From NCBI RefSeq assembly GCF_024713975.1, contig NC_091099.1, positions 18,457,501 through 18,521,500 of the forward strand: 64,000 bases of DNA. Direction: 5' to 3'. Below are positions 62,220 through 64,000 of this stretch, one piece after another; positions within the stretch are counted from its first letter, which is position 1, and each line of letters opens with the position of its first letter. The notes beneath the pieces are model-generated. The model worked only from the letters and a program-made list of their open reading frames with translations, had not been told where the DNA came from and ran no database searches. A program made the translations under genes and the position numbers. The stretch comes from Paralichthys olivaceus. Taxonomy: Eukaryota; Chordata; Actinopteri; Pleuronectiformes; Paralichthyidae.

Positions 62220-64000
62220 GATGGGTCATCTGCTGATCACTGAATGGCTGCCCGTCTCTGCTCAGTCTTCAGGAGCTCAGGATATCACAACGCTGCCATC
62301 TCTGCTGGACTCATTACCCCGTCTCCACTCCCACCCACTCCCCCCGTGGCTGCTGCTCCTCCTCATGCCCCAGACACAAAGTCTTATGTAACCGCTAACT
62401 TAGAAAGCCCCATTGCATTGGGTTGGTGGTTGGAAAGTTCTTGCTTCTTTCTGACGGAGCAGGGGAGAATGGGAGTGTGAAGGGGTAGAGGATGTGTGTG
62501 TGAAAACGAAACATTTCCCACCAGAGAACTAGAGTTTGACATGATATCTACAAAAGCCAAACTTTCACTAAAATGTTCTATCATGTGAGTTGTTAGTGTG
62601 AAAAAGTGCTCATAGTGCTTAGCAAAGCGAATGCAATGAATTACTAAATAAAACAAGACAGGGATATTTTTATTGAATAACTCCAGTCTCTATTATTCGC
62701 TTGCTACACACAGTATATACACCTCATGGCATGGGCTGTGTATGTTTTGTGTGTGACTGAATGAACAAGCTCATGACCATGTTTTCATTTTCACCAGGTG
62801 GACAGCTGGGCCCTGGGCGTGCTGTTGTACACCCTGGTCTACGGGACCATGCCATTCGATGGGGGAGACCACAAGAACCTCATTCGCCAGATTAGCAACG
62901 GCGATTACAAAGAGCCCACTCAGTCCTCAGGTACGACTGGAACCTTTGACCCTGTGTTTTTAGTCATGGCAGGAAAACACACCTGCCCTTAATACAAATA
63001 ATGTCATGAACTATACATGTGACAGTGAGAAACACCATTTCTTTGTATTGTTTTACACTAAAATGACCTTTAAAGTTCATTTTCTATTAGAAACAGAGCA
63101 ACTATAAAACTTTTATGATTCAGTTCTGAATGTTGCTAAACCATCAGAGACACATGGATGTGTGAATTTGTTCACTGTTTGTTGTCTTATTTTACAGGGA
63201 ATTTTGTGGTTTACAATAAAAAATTCAAATCAAAAGTCAAATCTGTGATGATTCATTAAAGGAACCATTAAAAATAATTTTTTATAGGTGTTTATATAGC
63301 TGCTTTCAGACAAGCACTGAACCTCACAGTCCCTCTGTATTTTCCTCAGAGGAGGCGTATGTGTGAACGCAACTGACACGCTCCACAGTTTTTTACAGAT
63401 TTTCTCCACTCCACCTCTCCATTCAGTGCTCAGTACAGCAAACAGTATACTGTTATCAGACTGCAAGTATTTTAATGTCAAGTGTTGTATGAGACAGTTT
63501 ACAGATGTTCTTGTTGTATGTCGCCAGATGCCCGTGGACTGATCCGCTGGATGCTGATGGTGAACCCTGAGCGCCGGGCCACAGTGGAGGACATAGCCAA
63601 TCACTGGTGGGTAAACTGGGGCTGGAAGAACAGTGTGTGTGACTGCGAGACCCAACGCGACCACGGAGGCTCGCCCATGCTGGCCCGCTTCATCGACTGG
63701 CAGAACCGCACTGAGCCACGTGGTTCTGGAGCTAAAGCTGGGGCCATGCCCCAGCTGCTGCGCCAGAGGCCCAAAAAGTCCAAGAAGGAAAATGTCGAAG
63801 GAGGACAGACGCACTGCGGGGCAGAGGACAAGCCGGGTCTGAAGAGACCCAAGGGCATCTTGAAGACCAGGGTCACTGAAGAGCAGCAGGCGGCCTGTCT
63901 GGAGGAAGCAGAGTTGGGCCAGACGGCGCTGCCTCAACAAGCCGAAGGGGGAGGGGAGGACTCAAGTCCAGACCGAGAGGAAGAGGAGCCGATTCTGGGA
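49787..64000 (+). CDS. nuak1: nuak1, NUAK family SNF1-like kinase 1 (ARK5), 5' part
   Basis: An AMPK-related Ser/Thr kinase activated by LKB1, acting in cell adhesion, polarity and axon branching. Exons 49787-50092, 55230-55350, 59612-59763, 60894-60959, 61071-61190, 62798-62930 and 63528 to the window end give 457 residues (human NUAK1 661). [15 protein letters not shown] precedes the kinase domain (about 77-332): glycine loop GRGTYG (84-89), VAIK lysine K106, HRDLKLEN (198-205, catalytic D200), DFG (218-220), and an activation loop [14 protein letters not shown] with T233 at the LKB1-site position. The last exon carries KKSKKEN and [14 protein letters not shown] (409-412) is the PP1-beta docking motif of NUAK kinases. 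[15 protein letters not shown] and [21 protein letters not shown] favour NUAK1 over NUAK2. The N-terminal Pro/Gly-rich stretch is not conserved. The 3' end is off the window. Confidence 0.95.
50093..55229 (+). other. nuak1 intron 1
   Basis: A 5.1-kb intron between the start-codon exon and the VAIK exon. It holds a perfect long inverted repeat near 50.2 kb. Around 52.2-52.45 kb a unique-looking segment with a 14-bp palindrome (TCATATTAATATGA, 52384-52397) could be a conserved element. No additional exons were seen. Confidence 0.7.
50183..50338. repeat. Palindromic interspersed element with 34-bp perfect arms
   Basis: Left arm 50196-50229 (CATTTCACCTCTCATCCAAG...) and right arm 50285-50318 are exact reverse complements over 34 bases. 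Weaker complementarity continues outwards (ACTGGACTTGCTTT against AAACAAGTCCAG) and inwards (CTTCTTTAG / ATAAAGAAG). The arm GAAGCCTCTTGGATGAGAGG is a high-copy fish repeat motif that I recognise, so this is probably two inverted copies or a foldback element. Confidence 0.8.
55351..59611 (+). other. nuak1 intron 2
   Basis: A 4.3-kb intron with a (GT/GC)n tract near its 5' end. No coding exons, RNA genes or clear mobile elements were recognised. Confidence 0.65.
55777..55822. repeat. Alternating GT/GC tract
   Basis: About 46 bases of nearly perfect purine-pyrimidine alternation (GTGTGTGCGTGTGTGTGCGT and GCGCGTGCGTGCGCGTG), about 430 bases after nuak1 exon 2. Such tracts can form Z-DNA. Confidence 0.9.
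59764..60893 (+). other. nuak1 intron 3
   Basis: A 1.1-kb intron between the [11 protein letters not shown] exon and the HRDLKLEN exon. It shows no recognisable features beyond ordinary unique sequence. Confidence 0.65.
61191..62797 (+). other. nuak1 intron 5
   Basis: A 1.6-kb intron carrying a long (AC)27 microsatellite at 62161-62214. Nothing else was recognised. Confidence 0.65.
62161..62214. repeat. (AC)27 microsatellite
   Basis: Fifty-four perfect bases of AC repeat, the longest microsatellite in the window and likely polymorphic. Confidence 0.98.
62931..63527 (+). other. nuak1 intron 6
   Basis: A 0.6-kb intron before the last visible exon. No features were recognised. A long antisense open frame covers part of it and the next exon but is a shadow of the kinase reading frame. 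Confidence 0.65.

Noticed and set aside
63230-63940. A 236-codon open frame on the minus strand, the longest single open frame in the window
   Set aside because: It is antisense to nuak1 exon 7 and intron 6. The plus strand clearly encodes the conserved kinase C-lobe and GILK region, and the antisense product has no recognisable motif.

Overview
The window is nuclear genomic DNA from a ray-finned fish, probably a percomorph-type teleost. Small GT/AG-bounded exons lie in introns of 0.1 to 9 kb. (CA)n microsatellites are frequent, several interspersed repeats resemble teleost families, and the encoded proteins are vertebrate orthologues. I see no bacterial, phage or CRISPR content. Six protein-coding genes can be reconstructed exon by exon; four are complete.

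Layout: (1) 1-10,481, minus strand: the first three coding exons of nell2, with the rest of the gene beyond the left edge. (2) 10,482-17,768: intergenic DNA between nell2 and dbx2, with repeats and AT-rich homeobox/SOX-like motif clusters. (3) 17,769-22,337, plus: dbx2, four exons, 243 aa. (4) 23,253-24,745, minus: prl2 (prolactin-like), five exons, 228 aa, convergent with dbx2. (5) 26,273-27,504, minus: sizzled (szl), four exons, 284 aa, with a TATA box and a dense group of SMAD-like sites upstream. (6) 27,505-31,882: intergenic. (7) 31,883-42,911, minus: mov10l1, 25 exons, 1,159 aa, all helicase motifs intact. (8) 42,912-49,000: intergenic with LINE-like tails and a diverged tandem duplication. 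(9) About 49,000-64,000, plus: nuak1, a probable non-coding leader exon carrying short upstream ORFs followed by seven coding exons (457 residues), running off the right edge.

The genes do not form a pathway. nell2 and dbx2 belong to neural development, prl2 is a secreted hormone of the GH/PRL family, szl is a dorsoventral regulator that inhibits Tolloid-type proteases, mov10l1 is the germline piRNA-pathway RNA helicase, and nuak1 is an LKB1-activated AMPK-related kinase. In human, NELL2, DBX2 and NUAK1 are on chromosome 12 and MOV10L1 is on 22, so this fish block fits the ancestral 12/22 linkage, with prl2 and szl (both thought absent from placental mammals) still in place.

I did not find a clearly undescribed biological system. 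The most interesting points are the compact SMAD/TCF-like block at the szl promoter, the uORF-bearing nuak1 leader, a complete hAT-type MITE with an 8-bp target duplication, and a perfect 34-bp-arm inverted repeat in nuak1 intron 1. Exon boundaries were assigned by eye from GT/AG signals, reading-frame continuity and remembered family sequences; no alignments were run.
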